This document shows, one piece after another, positions 10,563-20,821 of a DNA stretch of 64,000 nt (positions are counted from its first letter, which is position 1; every line of letters starts with the position of its first letter). The translations under genes and the position numbers were made by a program. The stretch covers positions 7,316,001 through 7,380,000 of the forward strand of contig NC_059508.1 of NCBI RefSeq assembly GCF_914767665.1, given 5' to 3'. The notes beneath the pieces are model-generated. The model was not told the origin of the DNA, ran no database searches, and saw only the letters and a program-made list of their open reading frames with translations. Origin of the DNA: Harmonia axyridis (taxonomy: Eukaryota; Arthropoda; Insecta; Coleoptera; Coccinellidae).

Positions 10563-10648
10563 ACGTGAATTCAAGTTGAAAATTAAACTTAATACATATT
10601 TCCTTCTGTCTCCACTTTCAAAATCTGTCACTTAATAATCTATATGTA
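10563..10648 (+). pseudogene. Penelope-like C-terminal tail
   Basis: The plus strand encodes LLSPLSKSVT and a stop, parallel to the LRLSPLSTSFT end of the minus-strand fragment at 8776. The matching 3' noncoding sequence continues beyond the fold-back element, from 11828. Only the tail of the element is present. Confidence 0.4.
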
Positions 10649-11827
10649 CAGTGCATCCCATTTTGGGTGAGACAGCCAGGTTTCTCGCATGTTATTTAAG
10701 ATAGAGCCTTGCGGTTTTCACGTTCCTGTCCTACTTTTTCGTGAAACTCAAGTTGGTCTAATCAGATTCTGCATAACTGTTTCCGTTCAAAAGATACAGG
10801 GTGATTTCGGAAATTGATACTTTTCGGACCCCTCCTTTATCTCCGAAATTATTAGAAATAATGCTGAGCTGAAAACTAGGTCTGAATCAGAATTCTGCGT
10901 AGAATCCAGTGGCGTACTCAATATTTTTTTTCGGGATATGGTTTTGAAGATACAACACAAACCTATATTTTTTTTAATGAAACACCCTATATATCATTAC
11001 TTCGTTGAATTCGTTATTTTTTTCTCTCCAAAATGATGTATGATACTATGTAGGTAGGATGTCCAGAAATGTTAAAAAAACACTAAAACGTCAAATAATG
11101 ATGATTTTTTGTAAATGGGCCATGAATTTCCTATGTTTCAATAAGAGGATTATTACTTTCGATTTTTAAAAGTAGTAGGTCATTGATGATACAAACATCC
11201 TTGTTGTTATTATGGCTACTATGCATTTGGGAGCATTTTTTATCAAGTAGACATCGGAGGGAAAAAACCAATCTGATCTAGCAGTCATCGCTATAAATTA
11301 TTGTTATCATTATTGTTATCATTATTGATTCTTCTTTTCTATGGGAAATCCATTGCCCATTAACAAAAAATCATCATTATTGGATGTTTTAGTGTTTTTT
11401 TAACATTTCTGAACATCCTACCTACACAGTGTCATATATCATTTTGAAGGGAAAAAAATAACGAATTCAACGAAGTAATGATACACATGGTGTTCCATTA
11501 AAAAAAACATAAGTTTGTGTTAAATCTTCAAAACCATACCCCGAAAAAAAAAAATTGAGTACGCCACTGGATTCTACGCAGAATTCTGATTCAGACGTAG
11601 TTTTTACCTCAGCATTATTTCTAATAACTTCGGAGATAGAGAAGGGGTCCGAAAAGTATCAATTTCCAAAATCACCCTGTATCTTTTGAACGGAAACAGT
11701 TATGCAAAATCTGATTAGACCAACTTGAGTTTCACGAAAAAGTAGGACAGGAACGTGAAAACCGCAAGGCTCTATCTTAAATAACAAGCGAGAAACCTGG
11801 CTGTCTCATCCAAAATGGGATGCACTG
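10649..11827. mobile_element. Fold-back element, 1.18 kb, TA target (copy 1)
   Basis: Two arms of about 430 bp (from 10649, and ending at 11827) are almost perfect inverted copies around a roughly 300-bp loop. The ends read CAGTGCATCCCATTTTGG. TA flanks it at 10647-10648 and 11828-11829. A second, shorter copy with the same ends lies at 49376-50239. The unoccupied site is present at 8738-8808 on the minus strand. There is no coding sequence, so it must depend on a transposase supplied elsewhere, probably of Tc1/mariner type given the TA. Confidence 0.9.
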
Positions 11828-11986
11828 TACTTGTGTATATTATTTTATATTCAGATTTGAGAAAGGAACGAAACCTGAAACATTCATGTCAACGAGATTT
11901 TATATAATTCATAAAAAAAAAATTGTGAAAAGTATAGTCTGGTGTTTTATTTTTTTTTCTTTCTATTCATTAATGATTTCTTCCAG

Positions 11987-12114
11987 TTTACCTCTACCAT
12001 CAAAGAAAATTCGTTCCAAAATCTATCCTAATGGCATGGCTGATAATCGAAAAGAAGAGTTTGAATTGATTCCGGAATTCTTTCGTATATTTAGATCAAT
12101 AAATGTTTCTTCAG
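11987..12114 (+). other. Possible host exon, unassigned
   Basis: A pyrimidine-rich tract ending TTCTTCCAG precedes 128 open bases that end TCTTCAG followed by GTGATT, so both splice signals are plausible. The peptide includes KIRSKIYPNGMADNR and EFELIPEFFRIF. I do not recognise it. Its phase does not join directly to the exon at 13095, so if it is real another exon lies between or it belongs to a different gene. Confidence 0.25.
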
Positions 12115-12120
12115 GTGATT

Positions 12121-12492
12121 AAACTTCAGCATAAAATTCAGATCGCTAATGCTTCAAAAAAGAAGAGGAGATAGGATCGAATTCATCAACAACACAGCAA
12201 TTCGTAGATTCGTGCATCAAAGAGAGATGTCTCCCTTAAAGCTCAATCGGCTACAGGAGTTCATGAGAATTCTAAAGATGAACGCTTTATTTAGATTCGA
12301 TTCACCCTGACATAAACTAACGGGTTGTCCCTAATTTGGCAAGGGAAATGAGGCAGTTGATAAAAAAGTTTGAAATTAACCGAAAACAAGGGGTAAGTGT
12401 ATACCGACAACGAATTCTAAAATCACAGATGGCAAATTAGAGGCCGACAAAGCGGATATATGAAGGAAAATAATAAACCTCGGACATAGACG
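12121..12492. other. Unassigned AT-rich sequence
   Basis: No ORF, repeat or motif that I can support; consistent with intron or decayed repeat. Confidence 0.4.
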
Positions 12493-12710
12493 TATAGTAT
12501 ATCCAACGTCACTTGGAGGAAGCCAGAATGTTTCGATTATAGAAGGATTGTCCAAGTTTCCAGAAATTCTTTTGGGGTCAGTGAATTTATTGCTCAACAA
12601 TACTTTCAAATAAACCCCAGTATTCAGCGGATCGCGGAATTCACTTCAAAGGAACATCAGCTGACCAAGCGTTTTTATGGACTAGTTCAAGTGACTTTGG
12701 ATATACTATA
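12493..12710. mobile_element. Short TIR element (218 bp), relative of the 2.2-kb element at 51254
   Basis: The 23-bp terminal inverted repeats (12493-12515 and 12688-12710, one mismatch) share the core TATAGTATATCCAA. Internal sequence after the left end (GTCCAAGTTTCCAGAAATTC) and before the right end (GCGTTTTTAT, GACTAGTT) matches the ends of the 2.2-kb element at 51254-53473. The target duplication is ambiguous because the ends are TA-palindromic (TA or TATA). It is a non-coding internal-deletion derivative or a MITE of that family. Confidence 0.75.
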
Positions 12711-13094
12711 CCTACTCTTAGTTCAGTAAAAGTACTCATCTTAAAAGCGATAATAAACACATAAACAGTGAAAGAGTATAATTTTTTTACTACCGTGTGA
12801 ATTTCAAAGGATAGTAAAATGATTATTGATTCATTTTATGTTAAAATTTTCGTTCCTCTTCTTTGCGCAAATTATACAATTTGATATTTTGGAGAATCTT
12901 GGGGGCTACCTCCAGTACCCCCCTCCATTTTTACGCTCTTGTTGCAAATACTGAACTATTATTGGAAATTGGAGTTATGCTTAAAGCGGAATATAATTGT
13001 GTATAGAAAACTTCCACAAATTGAAAGTGTTCCATTTCTTTATATTGGTAGCATTTTTAATCGAACTTTTCATAAATACTTTTCTTTGTTTCAG
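12711..13094. other. Intron-like sequence upstream of the RasGRF-like exon
   Basis: AT-rich with no supported feature except the 3' splice acceptor TTCTTTGTTTCAG ending at 13094. Confidence 0.4.
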
Positions 13095-13226
13095 AATCTC
13101 CTCTTTTATTATGATTCCGAGCATTGCAACCGTCCTAGTGGCATTCTCCTCTTGGAAGGCTGCTACTGCGAAAGGCTAATTACAACAGGGACAGCTTCCA
13201 AAATGAAGGATAGCTCCGAAAGACAG
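13095..13226 (+). CDS. Host exon: PH domain of a Ras-specific guanine nucleotide-releasing factor (RasGRF-like)
   Basis: A 132-bp exon (44 codons, phase 0 at both ends) lies between the acceptor TTTGTTTCAG and the donor CAG/GTTAGT. The peptide LLFYYDSEHCNRPSG followed by ILLLEGCYCER closely resembles the middle of the first PH domain of RasGRF1/2, which has an LFYFES, RPxG, LLEGC and CER pattern. RasGRF proteins are exchange factors that load Ras with GTP; the N-terminal PH domain helps membrane and partner binding (family knowledge). Neighbouring exons were not found, so the flanking kilobases would be large introns filled with transposons. This is the best host-coding candidate in the window and implies plus-strand transcription. 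Other PH proteins share part of the pattern, so paralogy is uncertain. Confidence 0.65.
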
Positions 13227-13905
13227 GTTAGTGTCAATAATTCGGGAAAAACTGTATTTCCATGTTTGCAAAATATTCGAATTTGATTGATGGATTTGTC
13301 GAAATAAGGCATTAGGTAAAATACAATATTCGGTTCGAATGATGAACAAACAAAAAATAACACTTCAAGACATGTGATATAGGTATGTTTGGTTTTTATT
13401 GCTGGAAAGTAATCATCTTGTTGAGTTTAAGCGATGACATCTCCCATGGAAGGAAACCTTCAGAGCTTCAATGTCCGGAGATTGAAGTATTGTCTAGAAT
13501 AGGGTGTTTCATTGGGAAACGGGAATACGGGACACTGAGGTAGTTCTAGATATATTAATTCCTTGTTACCGAGATGAAAGTGGTTTTCTGAATTTTACGC
13601 ATTTCTTCCTGAGGTCATAATATGGGAACCACCCTGTATATTGTCTTTATAGTTGACACACATACTCCTCATTCAAAGCTCAAACTAATTACTCAATAAC
13701 TACAGGTAAAATCCAGGTACGATAAACAAAATATTGCCTACTGAACAATTTATTTTTGAAACAACATCCTGTATTTTGTGAATCTATTATTTAGTAGTTG
13801 TAATCATTCAATAGGAAACATGTGTGCCAAATATGAAAAAATATACATCCACATGAAATTGAAGGTATCATGACGAACTGAACATATTATATCTTGTTCG
13901 TAAAG
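13227..13905. other. Intron-like sequence, no supported gene
   Basis: AT-rich and non-coding. Pieces such as GGGTGTTTCATTGGG (about 13502) and ACCACCCTGTATA (about 13630) look like MITE ends but do not pair convincingly. A plus-strand ORF continues for some codons past the exon donor and is read-through into intron. Confidence 0.4.
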
Positions 13906-14983
13906 GGTGTTTTTTTAGAGCTATAGAACTTTAAATTTCAATAAAACAACGATGGATTATTCGATTGACATGAATTTAATTTATCCGCAAGATAGTCTTG
14001 TGGCATTACATTTCAAATAGGATTTCTAGCATATGACCGCCACGGCTGGCTCGGATGTAGTCCCATCTGGACGTCCAATTTTCGATGACTTCTTCCAACA
14101 TTTGTGGCCGTATATCGGCAATAACACGGCGAATGTTGTCTTTCAAATGGTCAAGGGTTAGTGGCTTATCCGCATAGACCAATGACTTTACATAGCCCCA
14201 CAGAAAGTAGTTTAGCGGTGTTAAATCACAAGATCTTGGAGGCCAATTCACAGGTCCAAAACGTGAAATTAGGCAGTCACCAAATGTGTCTTTCAATAAA
14301 TCGATTGTGGTACAAGCTGTGTGACATGTTGCGCCGTCTTGTTGGAACCACAGCTCCTGGACATCATGGTTGTTCAATTCAGGAATGAAAAAGTTAGTAA
14401 TCATGGCTCTATACCGATCACCATTGACTGCAACGTTCTGGCCACCATCGTACGGACCAATGATTCCACCAGCTCATAAAGCGCACCAAACAGTCAGTTT
14501 TTCTGGATGTAACGGTGTTTTGATATACACTTGAGAATTAGCTACACTCCAAATGCAGCATTTTTGTTTGTTGACGTAGCCATTAAACCAGAAGTGCGCT
14601 TCATCGCTAAACAAAATTCGCTTATGAAAATCGGGAACAACGGCAATCTCATTTTGGGCCCATTCGACGAATCGTCGCCTTACTTGATGATCGTTTGACT
14701 TCAATTTTTGCACGAGTTTGATTTTGTAAGCACGCAAACCAAGATCTACAAGATCTACGCTCTACAGCAGCAATAGCTTCTTCTGTACGGCGTCTCTGGG
14801 GATGCGAGTTATCAATAAGAGTAAACGTGGTGCGGAAACGTTCCATGGTTAATCGAATTAACAGCTCTGATGGATGATTTTTTCGACGATAAAATGGACG
14901 TAGTGCACGATACGTATTCCGCACAGAACCATTATATTCGAAATAAAATTGCACTATTTGCAAGCGTTGTTCAGGCGTCAGTC
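13906..14983 (-). pseudogene. Mariner/IS630-type transposase remnant (copy 1)
   Basis: Minus-strand fragments cover most of a transposase. They include an N-terminal segment (EQRLQIVQFYFEYNGSVRNT), a first catalytic aspartate in LFSDEAHFWFNGY, a second in WFQQDGATCHTA, a third in CDLTPLNYFLWG about 36 residues later, and the C-terminus SRGGHMLEILFEM. Part of the DNA-binding region after AIAAVER is deleted and the frame shifts there; another stop follows VWCAL. The 3' terminal inverted repeat reads TTTTTTTAGAGCTATAGAAC from about 13909. The 5' end is lost because LINE-C inserted at 14984. A second copy of the family ends at 32281. This is cut-and-paste transposase of the IS630/Tc1/mariner superfamily; I do not assign a subfamily. 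Confidence 0.85.
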
Positions 14984-15159
14984 TATTTATTTATTTATTT
15001 ATTTATTTATATCCCAACAGACCACAAAGGTCTCATTACAAGGATAAAAAAGTAACATAAAAAATAACTATACATAATAAATCACAAGAAGGTATAAGTT
15101 ACATGCCAACACTGAACCTTACCATATAATACAATATAATTTAATTTAATGGGGTTGAA

Positions 15160-18006
15160 TCACACAGAGAGGTGTATGAGGTATCGCATAACTGATGTGC
15201 GAAAAGTACTCTGCGACATTGTCCAATCAAGATCTATCATGGAATTGAGTTCATTTGCTAATCGTAACATGGCCACAAGCGGAGATCTAGTAGTGAACAT
15301 ACGAGGAACATTGAACACAGGGAAAGATCGAATTTTTCTTGGGGGTACGTTGAATCTTACAAGTGATAATATTTCCGGTGAGTTTATCTTGTTATTGATC
15401 AATTTATGCAAAAAAGTTAACACCGCGAGAGTTCGTCTGTTTTCTAGCGATAATATTTCAAATTCATTTCTTAGTTGATATGTTCTTACAGTTTTATAGT
15501 CAGCTCGTTTGTTATATTTCTTGAAATAAATGTATCTTAAAAATTTGTTTTGTATTTTTTCCAACTGAACCAATTTACTGTGATATTCAGCAAACCATAT
15601 CTGTGTACCAAATTCTAGTTTGGGTCGAATTAAACTATAGTAGAGAATTTTCAGAGAATTTATGTTTTTGAAGCTTGCAGATTGCCTGATTATGAACCCT
15701 AGTAACCGGTTAGCTGACCTCAGTATAATCGTGAAATGGTGAGAAAAAGAAAAGTTGTTATCATATGTGATACCGAGGTCTTTCACATTATCACAACGGG
15801 TCAAAATTTCGTCGCCGATCATATATTCAAACAAAAGTGGATTTTTTATTCTAGCAATAGTCAGTGTCAAACACTTTTCAACGTTGAAATGTAGTTTATT
15901 TGTGAGACTCCATTCATAAACCCTGTTTATATCCTCTTGAAGCTTTATACAATCACGTACTGAATGTATTTCTTTGAATATTTTTAAATCGTCCGCAAAT
16001 AGTAGACATTCCGATGACTTCAGCACAGACGGCAGATCGTTAATAAAAATCAAAAATAGTAGAGGTCCCAGATTTGAGCCTTGGGGAACACCAGAATTGG
16101 CTTCAAACTTTCCCGAAGTATTTCCGTTATATTTCACCTTTGAATATCTGTTTTCTAAATAACTTTTCATAGTTTTGAGTAAGTTACCCGACAGACTAAA
16201 CCTGTTTAATTTCAACAGCAATACGTCATGGTCTACTTTGTCAAATGCTTTACGAAAATCAGTATAAACTGTGTCTAATTGGGATTTGTTTTCCAAAGTT
16301 TCGTACACATAATTTCCGAAAATGAATAAGTTTGTACTTATTGATTTATTTGCAATGAAGCCATGCTGTTGGGATACAAAGTACTTCTCAACATATCCGT
16401 ATAAACTGCAATAAATTATTTGTTCAAATAACTTGGCTGGTGCGCACATTATGGATATAGGTCTAGTATTGGTTATGTCCATTTTATCACCTGATTTAAA
16501 TATTGGTGTCACTATAGAAGTCTTCCAGAGCGGAGGAAAAGTACCCGATGAAATAATAAGATTAAAAATGTGAAGCAAGGGCTCCCTCAACCATTCGCCA
16601 CACCCCTTCAACAAATATGGTGGTATACCATCCTCCCCTGAAGCTTTTTTAGGTTTTAGTTTCTTTAACGCGCTGTTGTAATCTAAGACTGAAATTTCAT
16701 TCAATATAAAAGTTTCATTACATCCATCATTCTTTTCACATTCAAAACTCAGATCATACGATGCCTTTGCTGATGAGTATACCGAAGAAAAAAAATTTTC
16801 GAACTCATTAGCAGTCTCCCCACCTTCAATATTTCTACCGTTATATTTGAAGGTACCGATATCAGAATAATATTTTCGTTTATACGCCACGAAATTCCAA
16901 AATCCGTTTAAATCTGTTGTTATATTTCTTTCTACTTTTCTTATATAATTCCCTTTTTCCAATCTGATCATTCTTTTCAATGCCCTCCTCGCTTCCACAA
17001 ACTTGTCTCTATAAAAGTCAGATATAAACCTCAGTTTCCTATACTTTTTCTTCTCCTTTAACATACTCCTGATTTCATTCGTGAACCAAATCGGAAAATG
17101 TTTAAAATTAGAAAATATTACGTCCCTAGGTACACAGTCATCTATAATTTCATATAATTTCCTGTAAAAGTTATCTAAAGCCACATTCACATCAGATTTT
17201 TCAGATAATATACTTTCCCAATTAGAATCTCTAACGCTGTTAACTAGTTTGAGGAAATCAGTTTTTTTATAATTGTACCTTGACTCTTCTGAAACATATT
17301 TGTTACATTTTTTGTGACAAGCTAAAGTTATTGGAATTTCAAGAGCAGGATGATATGCGTCTTCTTTCACGAGAGGGAGGAAGTCCCTGGCTACCTTGCA
17401 TTTGTTCGAGTTATTTTCCGAGCTAATAACTAAATCTAGTGTCCTATCTTGGAAATTTTTTACATTGTTATACAACCTGAAACTGTTAAAGTCGAGAAAA
17501 TCATTGAGACTGTCAAGAACACTATTCGATTTATAGGAATTGCAATTTATTCCATGAATACCGCGTATATTGAAATCCCCCACAATATAAAATTTATCTT
17601 GATTTGCAATTTTACCTTGTAAAAATTCGAAAACTGAATCATATATCTCACATATACTACCAGAAGGAATATATATATACCGCAAAATGTATATTTGCAA
17701 TTGCTTACCTTTACTTCAACGATAACTAATTCAAAATCAGAGTTATGTTTAACTATATTCAAAATTTTATGCTTCTTTTTAATGGCCATCAAGACTCCTC
17801 CCCCCTTAGATTTTTTAGTATAATCAAGATTCCTGTCAGATCTCACCACATTATATAATCCTCTGTCTACCAACTCTCCATCACCAACCCCCGCCCGCAA
17901 CCATGTCTCGACAGCAACAACAATATCGTAATCTGCATTTAAAGTACCTTCACAGAATTCATCGCATTTAGTGTTCAACCCTCTACAATTTTGGTAGTAA
18001 ACACTA
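15160..18006 (-). pseudogene. LINE-C ORF2: endonuclease/reverse transcriptase, one frameshift
   Basis: Two overlapping frames cover the protein. The upstream frame (to about 17670) has the start of the APE endonuclease: YYQNCRGL, VVAVETWL and GGGVLMAIKK. The downstream frame gives YIVGDFNIRG, then reverse transcriptase motifs: KKASGEDGIPPYLLK, TRPISIMCAPAK, DFRKAFDKVDH, SGVPQGSNLGPLLFLI and LLFADDLKIF. The break lies in a TA dinucleotide run near 17660 and looks like a slippage indel. The last 846 codons are otherwise uninterrupted. The natural start is cut off by the MITE at 18007. The C-terminus contains NVPPRKIRSF and SPLVAMLRLANEL, usual for insect LINE tails. Confidence 0.85.
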
Positions 18007-18910
18007 AGGCCCAGTTTCACCAAACAGCACTTGATCCCAGATTGATTAAACTCCGCTTGTTACTAAAGCAGGCTTAACAGTGTTTTCTGTTTCACCATGC
18101 ATCAACCCGTCCGAAGATGATCGCGATTAACCAAATCGCGATTAAATAGTCAAACCATTTGGCAACGTTGTGAACAAGAAGTTATATAGTGTTCTGTATC
18201 GTATCAGCAGTGATGACCACCATTGGCGCTAGGTGTCAGGTGTCATTCATTCATAACTCATAACATTTCAAATCATTTGTCATCTTGTAAACAAAAAACA
18301 AAGTTAATTTTTGCCGAAAATATCGAGTGATGTGCTTCGAAATGTCGGAAACTTGCAGAAGTTAAAAAGAAATTATCCCATTTCACAAAACCACACATTC
18401 TGGAAAAAAAACTATATAAGTAATTTTATATAATTATCCCATTTCACAAAACCACACATTCTGGAAAAAAAAACTATATAAGTAATTTTATTAACTTATT
18501 TATTTTCATTAACAAGTTTAATTGCTTCTTAAATAAGATTTCAATCAAACATATCAATAAATTATTCTTTGCAATAAATTTCATAAAACACAAAAACAAA
18601 GTTTAGGTACGTGTATTTTAAATGGGAAATATTGAGCCTATACATATAGTCATATTTTGATAAAATTGACCCAAAAATTAGAAATTTCCGGAAAAATAAT
18701 TACATACACAAGAGTTCCATACTGATAAATAATTATTAATCTCAACTTGAAAGGTTATAATCCTCCAAAAATGGCCGATTAGTGCTAAATCGCGATTGGT
18801 CGATTAAATGGCGCTTTGGAGTGTGGTGAAACGCTACATTACATTAATCGTGATCTAAGGCCTCACTTAAGAGCCAAGTCAAGATTAAAGCATTTGGTGA
18901 AACTGGGCCT
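18007..18910. mobile_element. MITE in LINE-C ORF2, 904 bp
   Basis: The terminal inverted repeats are the 18-mer AGGCCCAGTTTCACCAAA, exact at both ends. TA flanks the element (18005-18006 and 18911-18912). GCGATTAA motifs recur inside both ends. There is no ORF of note. An internal 61-bp unit is tandemly duplicated (18371-18431 and 18432-18492). The superfamily is uncertain: a TA target fits Tc1/mariner, while the end sequence and its GGCC start would also suit PIF/Harbinger. Confidence 0.8.
18371..18492. repeat. 61-bp tandem duplication inside the MITE
   Basis: Two consecutive copies both begin AATTATCCCATTTCACAAAA. They differ only by an A-run length change. Confidence 0.9.
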
Positions 18911-19385
18911 TAGGTTCGAAGCTAACATACCAAGTCAGGCCTCACGAATCATGAGTGAGCTCAATGATAGGAAAACTAAAATGGAACAATAAATATATTC
19001 TAGCAGTATAATTGGCGAAACATCTTAAATCCGAAGAATATATACCTTTATTATTATCATTATTATTATTTATCAGTCATATACGTATACACACATATAT
19101 TTGATGAAAAAAGATGAGAAAACTAAAACAAAATAATACAGCTTATCCTAAACAGGGACAAAATCCATCAATCCATCAATACTCCACTTATGAACACAAA
19201 AATAATCGTTCAAGAATAAGCAGAATATAAGGTTGAAATTAAACATAAATTATTCTTCCTATCCCCAGATGTGAAATAAAATATTATTCCCTATGAACTA
19301 GACTAGACAAATGGTAGTCATGGCAATGCAGTGATTATCACCAACAAAAACTACCGCTTATCATTATCAATATAGTTTTTCTCAT

Positions 19386-20051
19386 TCAAGCCGGTTCATT
19401 TAAATCAGTCTCCTCCCGCACTATCTTCACAGTGTTGCCACGTTTTACAAAAATTCTTCCGTTATTTGACCACGCTGCTTGACGACCATATTTTTTCCAG
19501 GCAACACGCAGGAGACTATTAGCTTTCTTCGTTAGATTTTCATTAACAAATACTCCTGTATCCTTTAGTGATTTTCGAGCATGATATACCTCGTTTCTCT
19601 TCAACATAGAACCAAAACTAACGACAACAATTCTGGGCCTAGTATTTGAATCATTTCTTTTACCAATTCTATATATATTGTTAATTTCCCAATGAGAACA
19701 TTCGACTTTCATACCTTCATTGAGCAATGAAAGAATCCTCGACAATAAATTCTCATTGAGTCCTGCTAAAATCAATGAGTTCTGCCTGCTATCCCGCTCC
19801 AAACTTTCAATTTTATTTTGGACTGCTTCGATTTGAATTTTGTTAGCTTCAGCCAGAGAACTTACTGAAGACAATTGAGTTATCATATTTTCCATCTTGG
19901 CATCCAATTTATCGAACTTTTTGCATAATTTATCTAATTGTCCCTCAATATTGAGGTTCAGCTTTGGTACTAATTTATTGACTAAAATTTCCACTACGCT
20001 CTCATCAATTGTAAACGAATTGGAATTACTTCTAGTAGTTTTCTGACTCAT
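19386..20051 (-). CDS. LINE-C ORF1: coiled-coil, RRM-like protein
   Basis: A 221-residue uninterrupted ORF from ATG 20051. Residues 20-95 form a coiled coil with regular leucines and isoleucines. An RRM-like middle follows (SLILAGLNENL, INNIYRIGKRND, IVVVSFGSM), then a basic C-terminal part (VFVNENLTKKANSLLR, NGRIFVKRGNTVKIV). It has the same layout as LINE-B ORF1 but low sequence identity by eye. Predicted role: RNA chaperone of the LINE ribonucleoprotein. About 480 bp of non-coding sequence separate it from the MITE that interrupts ORF2; this spacer holds AT-rich sequence and a TTATTATTATTA tract near 19050-19070. Confidence 0.75.
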   Translation of the reverse strand: MSQKTTRSNSNSFTIDESVVEILVNKLVPKLNLNIEGQLDKLCKKFDKLDAKMENMITQLSSVSSLAEANKIQIEAVQNKIESLERDSRQNSLILAGLNENLLSRILSLLNEGMKVECSHWEINNIYRIGKRNDSNTRPRIVVVSFGSMLKRNEVYHARKSLKDTGVFVNENLTKKANSLLRVAWKKYGRQAAWSNNGRIFVKRGNTVKIVREETDLNEPA

Positions 20052-20419
20052 TTTGAACTAGTACTATTTCCAATCACGGTTATCTGGCAACAAGGCATCA
20101 AATGCTTGTTGAATTAATTATTGTGGTGCATCAAAGTTTTTCACTTTCATAGATAGCACATATATTTTGATGAAAAACACTTCGATAATAAGATTTTCCA
20201 CTGATAAATACACACTTTGTCATCAAGATCTAAATTTTTATAGCCAATTTAACCACTTAAATTACTGAAACTATCGAGAGCTCACACTAACGATGCTCAA
20301 CCTGGTAACATACCCAATTCATGATGAATTGCCAAACCAAACTGAGAATAAATCAGTTGACAGCTGTTAAATCGGTCGCCATCTTGAACAGCCAACTTAA
20401 AGTTATATACCTTCAGTGT

Positions 20420-20747
20420 TTCATTATCAAAATTTGATTGAATTCCGTTCAACAATTGTTACCTGAATATTTGAGTGAAAACCTAAAATTTGCTAATGAG
20501 ATACATAATTATAATACACGACGTCGAGATGATTTTTACATAGAAAAAGTTAATACTACATTAATGAATAAATCCACCTTTAGCAGGGGATTAGTTATCT
20601 TCAATAAACTACCTGAAAAGATCAAATATTGTTATAATTATAGAGAATTTAAAAAATGTTTGATGAGTTATATTTATGAAGAATTTAATTAAGTTAATGG
20701 ATAACATTCGTATTGTCTTCAATAGCCGAGTGCTAAATAAACTTTAT
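20420..20747 (+). pseudogene. 3'-terminal fragment of another LINE
   Basis: An 84-codon plus-strand stretch is the C-terminus of a LINE ORF2 (HNYNTRRRDDFYIEKV, FNKLPEKIKYC, ending EEFN). It is followed by a short 3' UTR ending in AAATAAACTTTA at the boundary of Dong-like copy 1. The 5' part is missing. Confidence 0.55.
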
Positions 20748-20821
20748 CCCGACTTTTGCCTATACGCGTAGGATTTCTCCTCGCCGTCGGCTTCTCACTC
20801 CTCGCTAAGAGGAACATTCAC

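Larger units (their letters stand above)
14984..20400 (-). mobile_element. LINE-C: non-LTR retrotransposon, near full length
   Basis: The minus-strand element has ORF1 at 19386-20051 and ORF2 at 15160 to about 18006. The 3' tail is made of TAAA units, seen on the plus strand as (TTTA)n at 14985-15012. The tail joins mariner coding sequence at 14984, so LINE-C jumped into mariner copy 1. A 0.9-kb MITE (18007-18910) lies in the first part of ORF2. The 5' end is near 20395 (GGCTGTTCAAGATGGCG on the minus strand). I could not find a target duplication at that end. Clade inferred as jockey/CR1-like. Confidence 0.8.

Noticed and set aside
18005..18912. Three-base TWA target duplication (Harbinger) for the MITE in LINE-C
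   Set aside because: Left TAA and right TTA are not direct repeats; a 2-bp TA duplication fits without mismatch.
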